A DNA stretch of 64,000 nucleotides. It comes from Persicaria tinctoria. Taxonomy: Eukaryota; Streptophyta; Magnoliopsida; Caryophyllales; Polygonaceae. Below, one piece after another: positions 30,319-41,079 of this stretch (its first letter is position 1; the number at the start of each line of letters is the position of its first letter). The position numbers and the translations under genes are program-made. The stretch lies in NCBI GenBank assembly GCA_037127255.1, contig JBANSL010000014.1:870501-934500 (forward strand), read 5' to 3'. Under the pieces are notes generated by a model. The model was given only the letters and a program-made list of their open reading frames with translations, searched no databases and had not been told where the DNA came from.

Positions 30319-31387
30319 TCTTTAGGTTGAAAAGATCATATCTTCCTAGGGTTTCACTCTCTTGTATTATATAAACCGTACATATCAACATACAGAAATC
30401 ATCTTCTCCTTCACATCTTTACATGGTATACCTCTCGATCCTCACGATCAAGATGTCCAACACCCCTACCTCCCCCACCCAAATCCTATTTTCGGCCTCT
30501 TCCGATGGGAATTCTCCCAATTTCCATCTGCCGAACTTTGCCATTCGACTCGATCGTGGCAATTACTCCCTCTGGCGCACCACGGTTCGTTCGGCTCTAG
30601 AGGCCTTTGATCTGGCCTCTTTTCTCACACCGACTGAACCGCCACCGTCCACCGTTCCAGGCCCTATCGGTGATGTTCTGACCGCTTCGGGCATCACCCC
30701 TGTTGTTTCTCTTGCTGCCTTTAATGCCGAGTCTCAATCGACCTCTGTTGTCCCGCCCGTCCCGAATCCTGAGTATCTCACTTAGGTTCGCAAGGATAGG
30801 CGGGTGCTCTTGTGGATTCGTTCGACACTCACCACCCCCCTTCTGGGATACGTCGCTCGAGCCACCACCACCGCAGAAGCCTGGGATATCCTTGCTCGGA
30901 TGTTCGCTGCCCAGACTCGTGCCCGCCAAATGCACCTCCGTCATCAACTTCAGACGCTCATGAAGGGCACCATGTCTGTGTTCGACTATGTGCAGAAGAA
31001 ACACGCCATCGCTGACGAGCTCGCTCAGAGCATGTGTGTCGTCTCCGACTCTGATCTCGTGACCTTCATCTTGTTCAGCCTGGGCTCCCAGTACGCCTCC
31101 TTCCGATCGGCCTTTGCTCTCTCCAAGAATCCGATTTTATCCGATGAGCTTCTCGGTCACCTGCTGCAGGAGTAGCAGCGCCTGAGGAGGACGCCAGCCC
31201 TGCCATCGACGTCGATCAGCCCGCTGCCAACATCGCCACTACTAGGGGACGAGGCCGTGGCCGCGGTAGAGGCTGTGACTGTCTTTAGGTTGATAAGATC
31301 ATATCTTCCTAGGGTTTCACTCTCTTGTATTATATAAATCGTACATATCAATATACAGAAATAATCTTCTCCTTCACATCTTTACAA
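30319..31387 (+). mobile_element. Gag-only Copia derivative between two ~100-bp direct repeats
   Basis: The direct repeats 30326-30423 and 31288-31386 (ggttga(a/t)aagatcatatcttcctagggtttcactctcttg...ctttaca) resemble truncated LTRs. Between them lies only a gag gene cut off after its GRGRGRG tail; protease, integrase and reverse transcriptase are missing. The layout recalls LTR elements that retain gag alone, although simple deletion explains it equally well. Confidence 0.6.
30453..31290 (+). pseudogene. Copia Gag remnant
   Basis: From MSNTPTSPTQ the frame shows LDRGNYSLWRTTVRSALEAF (the Copia Gag L.G.NY..W motif), then an in-frame TAG at 30783-30785. It resumes with VLLWIRSTLTTPLL, AWDILARMFAAQTRARQMH and LRHQLQTLMKGTMSVFDYVQ, typical of UBN2/retrotran-gag. 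A second stop (TAG near 31173) precedes the G/R-rich end. Two stops mean no full Gag is made. Confidence 0.75.
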
Positions 31388-32215
31388 TTAACAACACTTA
31401 ATATTTGCCAACAACAAATGCAACAAAAAACCGGTAGCCACTAACTTTGTACCTGAAAAATAAGTCAACAATCAGCATTCCATTCCATCCTCCCACATGC
31501 CCCCTTATGTACAAAAGCTCAATCCTTATCTGTATCTAGAGTTGGTAAAATATGAGCCGATCTGAGAACCCGACTCGACCCACCCCAACTCAGACCCGAT
31601 CGAAACCCAAAAATCTAGTGTCTTGCATAACTCGAACCCAAACCCTTGTCTGACCCATTTTGACCCGATTCCCGAATGGACATGAACAAACTTGACCCTA
31701 CTCATAGCCGACCCATACAAGACCCAACTCATCCTTATAATTACTTTAATTTTCTTGCTTTTAAACACTCAAATAATAATGTGAATTATATATATGAAAC
31801 CTAATATAACTAAATAAATGAAGTTGATAGCAAGGGTGAATCCATAAATTTTTTCGGGATGACACAATTTTTATGGATAATTTTTATATTATTTTTATGA
31901 GAAATAATTTTTTTAAAAAACCGAATAGAATACCTTAAATTTGAAGAAAAAAATATTATTATTTAATTATAAAATACCAAATAAATTGTAAGAATTTTAA
32001 AATAATGGAAAGTGGATTGAGGAAAAAAAAAAGATATGTGTGCCTAGCGGGATTTGAACAAGTGTTGATTGAATCCTACAGTATTTAAAATGGGATGAGC
32101 TCAACCAATAAGCCATATAAAGATACTTGCGTTTTACCTTTCAATTTTTTTATATAACACATATATCCTTGTATTTTTTTTCCCGATCAGGGTGGGCGAC
32201 ACCCTTGGATCCGAC
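31388..32215. other. Decayed repeat remnants
   Basis: 31538-31720 has repeated gaccc(g/a)a motifs, as found near the ends of hAT-like elements. 31826-32214 looks like a worn relative of the CAGTGGCGGA-type elements (ggtgaatccata... and ...cttggatccgacac) and contains, in minus orientation near 32041-32116, a T-arm-like gttcaaatccc plus D-arm-like text. No clean ends or target duplications. Confidence 0.35.
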
Positions 32216-32219
32216 ACAG

Positions 32220-32710
32220 GTTAATAGTCGGAAATCTAACACTCTCTCACAAGCTGGTAGATCAGTTCTCATTCAAACAAACATAAATTCTAAAACAAAT
32301 TATTTAATGCAATCATTTCTCCTTCCAAAAGGAGTTCTACAAAAAATTGATCAAATAAACAAAAATTTCTTTTGGAATAAACTTCAATATGATAATTATC
32401 ATCTTTTAATCGGCTGGGATCATCTGTGTACTCCTAAAAAAGATGGGGGTTAGGTTTTAAATCGGCTGAGGAAACTAATATTGGTATGCAAATGAAACTG
32501 CTTTGGAGAATTATGACTAATCCTGATAATATTTGGTCTAAGGTAATTACGGATAAATATCTCTCGACAGAATCTCTAATGAAAAGAGGAAGATTCAAAA
32601 CTTCTTGGCAATTTGGCAAACTTCTTAATGTCAGAGATCTATTCTCTAAATGATTGCTCTGGCTAGTGGGTAATGAGAAAACCATAAATGTATAGTATGA
32701 CATTTGGGTG
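32220..32710 (+). pseudogene. LINE fragment (C-terminal to reverse transcriptase)
   Basis: Frames joined across a stop and a frameshift read FLLPKGVLQKIDQINKNFFW, LLIGWDHLCTPKKDGG, then MKLLWRIMTNPDNIWSKV and WLVGNEKTINV. The same order (MQNFMLP...ELDQINRSFFW...ISWDRICKPKQHGG...MKLLWKILAEPNNIW) occurs in the full-length LINE around 37700-37930, so this is a 0.5-kb piece of a related element. Confidence 0.8.
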
Positions 32711-33013
32711 AATGCGCAATAGAGATTGGGATTATAGTTGTAAAACTTAGATATAGTTACAATTGTTGAGATTCAAGAGGGGGGAAATTAGATATATTTT
32801 TATTTTAAACTACATTCCATAGCATTTTAAGCTCCATTCAAAAGTTCGAGATTGTTAAAATAAAAATTAGATTCAAAATATTCTTTATATTTACATGGAT
32901 TTCACAATTACTTTAAAATGAATGATATCTTTGACAAAGTTAAAGGACAAAGTCGTGTTAAATTTATAAATAAGGAAAAAAAGTACCACTTAAATAAAAA
33001 TTAGATATATTAT
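32711..33013. other. AT-rich spacer, nothing recognised
   Basis: No open frame or repeat structure that I can support. Confidence 0.4.
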
Positions 33014-33027
33014 GAATGATGAGGGAC

Positions 33028-35250
33028 ATGAATAGCCCTCGGGGGGCGATAAAAACCCTTTGTGGCATGGAGAACGCGCTATTTCACGCGCCCCCAATCC
33101 CATCTCTCAAACTCAATTCCCGACCCCTTGCTCCTGCAAGCCTTTACCCTAAATTGCCTCGCTATGGTTTCTTCGGGTTAATCCCTCCTCAAATCCGGGC
33201 TGTTCTCTACCGCTGCTTTGGATTTCGGCTCAAATCCAGGGTCACTCCTCAAAAATCTGCCATAAACCCCGTTGTTTTCTGCCTCAACAATGGCTTACGG
33301 GTGAAAGTGGAGCTTTTCTTCCCGTGGGTTTGGAGTTCAACAGTCGGATTCTCAAGCGAGTTGAAGTTGGGTAGGAAGGTTGAAATCCCTATTAGGCGGG
33401 ATTTCAGAAAGAGAAAGAAGAAACTCCGGAGGTGGTGCTGGCCTGCTGGGTCGCGGCGGCGCGATAATCGTCGATTTCTTTGGGGTTGGGGTCGGAAGGG
33501 GTGTCTTGTGTGTGCTTGGTGGGTGCGCTGCCGTGTCTCAGAATCAACGTGTTACGGTATGTCCCGGGGTTCGGCGTCGGTGTGGTTGCTTCTTCCCGGC
33601 TCCTTTCAGACTTGGAGGGAGGGGACTTCCTCTTCCTACTCCACTCTTGTGGATCTACCGATGCGGTCCAGGTCTATCTATACAATCTCTTACTTGACTA
33701 AGGTTAATTATTTGCTTTGTTGGTTTTGTCTGATTAAAACTAGCACTCTCTCTGGGTGTCTATACAAACCTATGAAGGTGGCTTATGCCCCTTCATCCCC
33801 CAAATCCCGAAAGGGCCCTCAAAAAATTGTGGATGAACTATCATCTAAAGGATTTGCTTCCTTTTTAGATGATGTGGTGAATCCCATGCTCTTTCCTTCA
33901 AAGGTTGTCCAGCATTTTGGGTCTGAGTTCATTAGTGATCTTGTTGCTGAACAGGTAAATCTCAAGGTGGTTAGTCCGTTGGATATGGAACTTGTTTGTT
34001 TTGTGAAATCAGCTCTCTCCTTTGTTGCTCCGGGCACCTTGAAAATTGATAAAAATCAGCTACCTACTGATCCCGCAGCTGCTCCCTTTGTTGCTCATGT
34101 ATCCTCCCACGAGCTATTTGCGTATGTACTGCTTAGAGTATTTGATCTACTTTCATTCGGTCCCGACAGTTGCGAGTTGGGTTTCATTATACTATATCCG
34201 GCAACTCCCGAACTGAAGGGTGGGCAAAACAGGTGGTGTTCACAAGCTGATTGCTGTGTCTACCAAAGGGTTATATGTAAAGTGATTAATGTCAACAACA
34301 GTTCAATCTGTTTCAATCTGTGGATTTGTGACACTGATGTTCCCTTCTTAGCGCCACCCAAGCTGGTTGGCATGCTGTTGAAACATATTAAGGTACATCA
34401 ATTTCAACAAATTAATAATTTATTGCTCCAATCTTACTTTGTTTGTTGGTGGGAATATAGAAATTGGATTCTGCCGTTTGCACATATCAAAATTAACTTT
34501 GCTTTATATCTAACACCTCAACTCTATGTTGGTCAGAATGCATGGTTTGATTGGCTCATTATATATAACTCATTGTATTTAGATCACTTTGCTTTTGGTC
34601 TTCCAAAGTGTGTAGGTCTCTGCTATCGGGCTAGTTCTAAGCTTCTTAGCCACGTTCAATATGATTTACAACATCACACTTACCTCCTTTTCAAGGGCTA
34701 TAATCAAAGCAAGGCTAACCGGTTAGCATATTATTTCTATGATCCTTCTTACATCGTCTTATGTATATATACTAGAAATGGTGTGTGTGTTAGACCCCTC
34801 TGCTGGGCAATTAACAGTTGGTTCTGCTATGAAAACTTGGCTCGAGTTTCACTAATTACTGAGGTTCCTTGGAGCTGCTATGTGCGCCATTGCCGGCACC
34901 GGTTTCCACCAGGGAAATGGTCTGCCTTGCTAGGCAACTGTCTTCTTGGCTGGGAGTATTCTGTCCATTTTATGGAAAGCTTATTGCTGAACTTTTGCCT
35001 TCAAAGTCTTACCATCTCAAATTATTTTAACAAAGTATTGTGCTGGGTAGGTGGGGGCTGGTGGCTCACGATTTGGGCACAAATTCGGCAAAGGAAATGG
35101 GCCTCTTGGCCATGTTGGGCTTGGTTTAAGGGAACTGTATTTGCCCACATTATAAATCAATCTAAGAATACTTGCAAACTAAAGTGTAAAAAATACATCG
35201 ATGGAAGGACTCAAAATCTTAGTCCCTTCATCATCAACGTTGTTTTATGA
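33028..35250 (+). CDS. LINE ORF1, 740 residues, no recognised domain
   Basis: A single open frame runs through the whole 5' third of the LINE and ends TGA at 35248-35250, sharing ATGA with the ORF2 start. The nominal first ATGs at 33016 and 33019 lie in the flanking target duplication; the first ATG inside the element is 33028 and another good candidate is 33772. The first 230 residues come from GC-rich, leader-like DNA open in several frames. Residues about 250-360 are ordinary and polar (KIVDELSSKGFASFLDDV). The last 350 residues are strikingly rich in W, C, F and Y and poor in D/E. I see neither the DUF4283 domain nor the CCHC knuckle usual in plant L1 ORF1. A 500-codon stop-free run in AT-rich DNA argues for coding, but function is unknown. 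Confidence 0.55.
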   Translation: MNSPRGAIKTLCGMENALFHAPPIPSLKLNSRPLAPASLYPKLPRYGFFGLIPPQIRAVLYRCFGFRLKSRVTPQKSAINPVVFCLNNGLRVKVELFFPWVWSSTVGFSSELKLGRKVEIPIRRDFRKRKKKLRRWCWPAGSRRRDNRRFLWGWGRKGCLVCAWWVRCRVSESTCYGMSRGSASVWLLLPGSFQTWREGTSSSYSTLVDLPMRSRSIYTISYLTKVNYLLCWFCLIKTSTLSGCLYKPMKVAYAPSSPKSRKGPQKIVDELSSKGFASFLDDVVNPMLFPSKVVQHFGSEFISDLVAEQVNLKVVSPLDMELVCFVKSALSFVAPGTLKIDKNQLPTDPAAAPFVAHVSSHELFAYVLLRVFDLLSFGPDSCELGFIILYPATPELKGGQNRWCSQADCCVYQRVICKVINVNNSSICFNLWICDTDVPFLAPPKLVGMLLKHIKVHQFQQINNLLLQSYFVCWWEYRNWILPFAHIKINFALYLTPQLYVGQNAWFDWLIIYNSLYLDHFAFGLPKCVGLCYRASSKLLSHVQYDLQHHTYLLFKGYNQSKANRLAYYFYDPSYIVLCIYTRNGVCVRPLCWAINSWFCYENLARVSLITEVPWSCYVRHCRHRFPPGKWSALLGNCLLGWEYSVHFMESLLLNFCLQSLTISNYFNKVLCWVGGGWWLTIWAQIRQRKWASWPCWAWFKGTVFAHIINQSKNTCKLKCKKYIDGRTQNLSPFIINVVL

Positions 35251-38200
35251 AGATATGCTTCTGGAATTGTCGCGGTATTGGAAAGCGTACTTTCTGGACG
35301 GAAATAGATTCAATGTGTAAAAATGAACACATTCAAATCCCATCGCTAGCAGAAACGAAAGCGGAAAATATTCCGGACGATAAGTTGTGGAAAAAAATTG
35401 GGTTTGATGAAGGGGTTTGGTCGCCGTCAATTGGGAGATCGGGCGGCATTGGGGTCATTTGGAAGACTCACCAGATGCTTAATGTATCAATATAAGTGTC
35501 AGTGCACACCCCCCGTATTATTGGACTTAGACTAGAAAGTGTGCAGTGGGGTTTTCCGATTTTGGCGCTCTTCGTTTATGCTCCACCAAATCTAAATGAT
35601 AAAGATGCATTCTGGGAAACATTAATAACAATTGTAAACAACTCCCCTATTCCGTGTATGGTCTTAGGGGACCTGAACGAGATACTATGCAGTGCTGACA
35701 AAGTAGGCAGAGCCACTACCCGACCATCAAGATTTTCTCGGTTAATCTCCTTAAAAAACGATTGCAACTTGTTTGACTTACCCACGTTTGGAAACCAGTT
35801 CACATGGAGAAAGATTGCGGAGGATAACTTCAACACCCACGAAAAAATCGATCGGGTATTAGTTCACCAACAGATTCTTACGTCTTTTCCAAATATGATA
35901 ACCCATAACGGAGCATTCTCTTCCTCGGATCACTGTCCAATTTCTATATCAATCGACGACGGGTCTTCCTTCAAAGCCCCGCCTTTTAAATTTGAGAACG
36001 TTTGGCTTTTGAGGAAAGACTTTCGCAATATTGTAAAGCAATCATGGCGGGCGTCCTGCCCTGGCTCGGCTATGTTTCAACTACTGTTTAAACATAAACT
36101 ATTGAAAAAAAGGGCAAAAGAATGGAATAAAACCAATTTCGGTAATATCTTCCGCCAACTAAAGGAGTTAGACTCAGAACTCTTGCTCATCCAGTCCTCG
36201 GGATCATCGACAAACTCCCAAATATATCAAACAAAGGAGAAACGCCTAATTTCGAAGCGAGAAAAGCTAATTCTATTCCAGAAATCATATTGGAGCCAAA
36301 GGGCAAAAACGAAACACCTCAAGCTCTCAGATTCGAACACGGCCTACTTCCACCGAGTGGCTTCGGGTCGGAGACACAGGAAACAAATTCGAAACATAAC
36401 CTCTTCAAGCGGAACACTGATTCTGGGCGAGGAGAACGTTAGAAATGAGATAAAAAAGGAATTTGAAAACAGATTTAAAAAAGAGTCTATTGATGATGGG
36501 CTTATGTCTAACTTCCTGGACCTAATTCATCCTTCCATCTCGACAGATGAAAATAGTTTCCTTATTGCACTACCATCAAACCTAGAGATTAAGACGGCGG
36601 TGTTCAGTCTGGGCAAAAACAAGTCCCCTGGCCCGGATGGTTTTACAGCTGAATTTTATACAAAATACTAGGACATAGTCGGGAAATCAGTGATTTGTGC
36701 GGTCAAGGGTTTTTTCCGCTCTGGGAGAATACTCCGTCAAATAAACCACACTTTTATCTCCCTGCTTCCAAAGAGGGACAACCCAACCTCCACCTGTCAC
36801 TACAGGCCAATCAGTCTATGTTCTAATATATACAAAGTAATCTCCAAAATATTAACTGAAAGATTAAAAAAGGTAATCGAGAAACTCATACATCCTTTAC
36901 AAGGAGCTTTTGTGTCGGACAGGGCGATACAGGACAATGTCCTAATTGCCCATGAAATTTTCCACTCATACAAAAACCGTAAGGGACGTGAAGGATGGCT
37001 AGCAATAAAATTAGACATGGAAAAAGCATACGATAGGGTAGACTGGCACTTCATAAAGAATGTGCTCCTCAGATTTGGATTTCACGTCACTTTTACTTCA
37101 TGGATTATGGAGTGTATAACAACCGTTTCTTTCTCTGTACTAGTTAACAACGGCCCTACAGAACTATTCTTTCCATCCCGAGGAATACGCCAGGGGGACC
37201 CTCTGTCCCCTTTTCTATTCCTGTTGGGTGCTGAGGTACTAGCCCGGAAACTTGCAGCTGAAGCCTGCCTGGATAGACCACAAATTGGCTTTCCGATTGG
37301 ACAACACGGGCCGCGTATTCCGTTCCTGTCCTTCGCAGACGACATCATTATCTTCTCCAAAGGAAGCGTGGATGCGGGGTGCAAAGTAAGATCGATAATT
37401 GACTCGTATTGCCGGGTGTCGGGGCAGAAGGTGAATTACCATAAATCTAGTTTTCAAGCGTCGCCAGGGATTCCAAACCATAGAATCTTTGAATTATGTA
37501 ACTGCCTCAACATTAAAAACGAAAACTTTATAGAAAAGTATCTGGGCTGTCCTATTATTAATGGTAGAGTCACCAGCAGTACATTTGAAGATATCGTCTG
37601 CAAATCGAAACAACAACTATCAAAGTGGAGGGCCAATGCGCTTTCCCAGCAGGGTCGTGCAACACTTATCAATTCTAACCTATCGGCGAAACCTCTGCAT
37701 GTAATGCAGAATTTCATGCTCCCCGTAGCTATACATAAAGAACTGGACCAAATAAACCGTTCTTTCTTCTGGAACAAGGATTTACAATATCGACCGTTAA
37801 TTAGTTGGGATAGGATTTGCAAACCGAAGCAGCATGGCGGGTTGGGAATTCGCAAATCTGGCGATATGAATGTCGCTCTTCAGATGAAACTTTTGTGGAA
37901 AATACTGGCTGAACCGAACAATATCTGGGTAACATTAATCAGACATAAATACCTACATTCTACTAGTATTTTCGAGTACAAACGATCGGGAGCCAGCTCT
38001 TGGCAATGGGCTAAGCTTGCTAACTTAATTGACACTTTTAAAACAGGCCTTATTTGGTCGGTAGGAAACGGACGCTCAATAAAATTCTGGACCGATAATT
38101 GGATCTCTACCTACTCTTTAGAGTCTCGGGTGGGTAATATCCAAGGATACGATCGGAATGAGACCGTTAGTGACTATATTATGGGGGGGAAATGGTGGTG

Positions 38201-39371
38201 TGAAAAGCTACAGAAGGTACTACCAAACAACATTGTAAAAGAAATTTTAGACATTCCTATTCCGGAATCAAATCTACAAGACCGCCTATACTGGTGGCCA
38301 GATAGGGAAGGATGGTTTACTACAGCCAGCGCCTACAAACTGATAACAGCACAATCCTCAGCTCCGACCGATACGAACGCTTGGATATGGAAAAATGATG
38401 TTCCCCCTAAGGTGAAGAATTTCCTATGGAAGATTGCACAAAATGGACTGCCTACTGCTGTGCGCCTATCGTGCAGGGGGTCGGCCGTCCCAACTACTTG
38501 TTCACTATGCAATACGGCTCCCGAGGACGAGGCTCACCTGTTCCTGGAATGCCCTTTCATACGGAAAATATACCGACTTCCGAGTCAAGAACAAACAACA
38601 ATTACAAGAATGATCATCCAGTCCCGGGATTTCAGACCCATTCTATCTAGCCTTGGAACCACCTTAACGACTGCCGCTCTGACTGATCTATCCTTCGCTT
38701 GGTGGACTACCTGGTACATCAGGAACCAAAACTTGTTTCAACAAGCAACAATCCCCCAACACCAAACAACCATCCATCTGGTCAGATCACACATAGATAA
38801 CTGGAAGAGAACATCCGTGATCAACGGTGAGGGTGATGACGATATGCATCCCTCCTCAAGAGTCTATCCAAGAAAGACCGACAAACAACGTCCAATTAAA
38901 TGGCGCAAGCCGCCGTTAAGGTGGTTCAAACTTAATTTTGATGGTTCGTCTTTAGCCAACGGTGACAGTACGGCTGGTATCATTATCAGGGACTGGGATG
39001 GCCGCCCTGTCACCATCGAGCACAAATTACTAGGAAAACAGCATGTCATCATGGCAGAAGCTCTCGCACTCAAACTGGGAATCCAGAAGGTATTACAACT
39101 GCACATTGAAAGAATCCAGGTTGAAGGTGACTGCAAAATAATTATGGACTATCTAAACAAGACGGCTAAATGTCCTTGGGAGATTGAACTAATCCTCTCC
39201 GATATTCAAGTCATGTTGTCGACTGTAAAAGAAGTAGGTTACTTTCATGTACCTCGTATGGGCAATAGAGTGGCTGATAAGGTTGCACACCTTAGCCACT
39301 CTGCCCGAGGTAATGATATTTACAACAATCCAGGTCTTATGGACCTCATCCGCAAGGATGCTGCCGGGTAG
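35247..39371 (+). pseudogene. LINE ORF2: endonuclease-reverse transcriptase-RNase H, two in-frame stops
   Basis: Begins MKICFWNCRGIGK, the start of an APE-type endonuclease that nicks the target; later endonuclease motifs are VLGDLNE and SSDHCPI. The frame has TAA at 35493-35495 and TAG at 36669-36671, and is otherwise open to 39371. Reverse transcriptase follows from about 36690: RPISLCSNIYK, LDMEKAYDRVDW, GIRQGDPLSPFLF and the catalytic LSFADDIIIF. A zf-RVT domain is at about 38370-38580 (WIWKNDVPPKVKNFLW, CSLCNTAPEDEAHLFLECPF) and RNase H at about 38930-39330 (LNFDGSS, MAEALALKLG, VEGDCKIIMDYL, RVADKVAH). Both stops fall between domains. All catalytic motifs I can check are intact, but a full protein needs readthrough. 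Confidence 0.88.
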
Positions 39372-39423
39372 GGCTTGCCCACCCGAATCTTTTCCTAATC
39401 AAAAAAAAAAAAACGAATGATGA

Positions 39424-39966
39424 AAAATGGACATAAAAATAAAAAAAATAATTTGTTGTAAAAAGAAAAAAATATGGAAAAGAACTAAATGAACAAAACA
39501 AATCATAACTATAAACACAAAAAACCAAATAAATTACAAAATATATATATACTAAGTACTAAACTACAACCTAATAATAGATAGAAATAAAAACAAAATT
39601 TCCATGTATTATCAAATAATTAATTATTTTTATCTTATTATTTAAATCAAACATGAAAATGGATACATTATAAATTATTGACAAATAATAGATAGAAATA
39701 AAAACAAAATTTCAAGTAGAGATTCTTACCACATTGGAAAAAATTATGGACATGAATATTTTAAAAAAAAGGATTAATATGTGGCATAAGGTGTTGATGT
39801 GGCAAAATATAATTGGAAAAACAATTGGAGGGAAAATACTGCATAAGAATTTGACATGTTGTAAAAAAGTTGCTTATTTTAGTAAAATTGAGAGTACTAA
39901 TGAGCTATACAAAATTACAAATCCTTGTTGTACAATTTTCACTTCTTATTCTGCCATTTTTATTGA
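39424..39966. other. AT-rich spacer
   Basis: A direct repeat of about 30 bp (aataatagatagaaataaaaacaaaattt near 39570 and 39685) and A-rich sequence; no gene. Confidence 0.4.
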
Positions 39967-40046
39967 CTAGCTGTGAAACCGTGCTCCGCACGGTGGGTTT
40001 GTGGTTTTTAACAAAAATACATGTGGTATGATATTGACGTAGGAGT

Positions 40047-40145
40047 TTTTTTTTTTTTTTTTTTGTGACTTCAATATGCCTGACTGCCTGAGGAGCAATG
40101 AAGCCCACTGGCATGAAGCGGTCGAAGCCAGACCGGCCCAATTAT
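40047..40145 (-). mobile_element. LINE tail-like fragment
   Basis: An 18-base T run followed by gtgacttcaatatgcc and then cggtcgaagccagaccggccc resembles the poly(A) tail and 3' region of other truncated LINEs in the window, in minus orientation. No target duplication seen. Confidence 0.35.
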
Positions 40146-40364
40146 GATATGATTTACTCCAACTGGACCACCTTAAAAACCTACTTCATGATTCCTGGGC
40201 TGCATCGAGGCCCATCACGTAGCTGTTGCGAAACACAAACGGACACTTGAAACGCAATCGGAAAGCCAAAACACAAGTCATCATCACTTCTGTTTCATTA
40301 GCAAGATCAATTTCCAAATAGTTCACTGAAATTAGTAAAAGGGATAGATGATTGTAGGCAGGAT

Positions 40365-40535
40365 TTACTTGAGGAAAGATGAAACCGTAGGTGTAAAGTT
40401 GAAGTTAGCACAGCTAGTTTGCCTAAACAGCAAAGTTGAAGTGAACCCCAATCTTGAGCCCTCCAAATCAAACTGCAATAGATTATCCTCCAACTGCCTC
40501 CCTCCAATGACAATGGAGACCCCCTTGGAGTCCAG
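40365..40535 (-). pseudogene. C-terminal fragment of basic 7S globulin/EDGP-like aspartic protease
   Basis: The minus strand reads LDSKGVSIVIGGRQLEDNLL, QFDLEGSRLGFTSTLLFRQ, then TSCANFNFTPTVSSFLK and a stop at 40365. That is the conserved end of plant A1-family xylanase-inhibitor/basic 7S globulin-like proteins (IGG.QLEDNL..FDL..S.LGF...L....C.NFNFT). It lies tail-inward next to the N-terminal piece, which is on the opposite strand. Confidence 0.75.
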
Positions 40536-40543
40536 AAAGCCTA

Positions 40544-41075
40544 GTGTTGTTTTGTGCCCTCATCAGACCTTCAAAGTTGCCACTCCATCCAATAGCCCTT
40601 GTTCTTCCAATCTCAAAGGACCTCTCAACCCACCAACACACAACCCAAGTGAACCAAAGAACTCTCCTTGTGCCCATCGAAGTCATTATTGATCTCGGGA
40701 GCCAACTGCTGTGGATCAGCCGCAGCTCCAACTACCATTCCTCATCGTACAAATCAGCCTATTGTAACTCGACGCAGTGCTCACTCGCCCATCACAGCAA
40801 AACCCCTAAGTGTGTTGACAGCATTTGTACTCTTACCACATGGAGTGGTTTGTCCAAAACTGTCCTTGTAGGAAACTTCGAGTGAGGATACACTCACTCT
40901 TCAAAGCACTGATGGCCTTAACCCGGGCTCCATGGTCTCGACACCGTTCCTCTTCTCCTCGACGTCGCAAGACCTCGCTCACAAGACCGACAAGGGTCTC
41001 ATCCGTCTCTTCTGGCTTCCATTTGAGAGAGAAGATGAAGAGTGAGCAAATTACCTCAAGACGAGTGCATCTTTG
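40544..41075 (+). pseudogene. N-terminal fragment of the same aspartic-protease-like gene
   Basis: The plus strand reads ALVLPISKDLSTHQHTTQVN, QRTLLVPIEVIIDLGSQLLW, then SSNYHSSSYKSAYCNSTQCS, the start of mature basic 7S globulin/EDGP-like proteins (ALVLPV.KDASTLQY.T.INQRTPLVP...DLGGQFLWVDC). After a stop at 40884 a shifted frame continues (TDGLNPGSMVST-like, then SQDLAHKTDKG). The family's active-site loop is already altered to DLGS. Frameshifts and the missing middle make it a pseudogene. Confidence 0.75.
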
Positions 41076-41079
41076 ATGA

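Larger units (their letters stand above)
33023..39414 (+). mobile_element. Full-length LINE (L1-like non-LTR retrotransposon with RNase H)
   Basis: The element is framed by a 9-bp target duplication gaatgatga (33014-33022 and 39415-39423), ends in ttttcctaatc plus A13 (39401-39413), and carries two ORFs overlapping by ATGA at 35247-35250. ORF2 has endonuclease, reverse transcriptase, zinc-finger and RNase H domains in the order usual for plant L1 elements. Only two in-frame stops damage ORF2, so the insertion is fairly recent. Confidence 0.88.
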
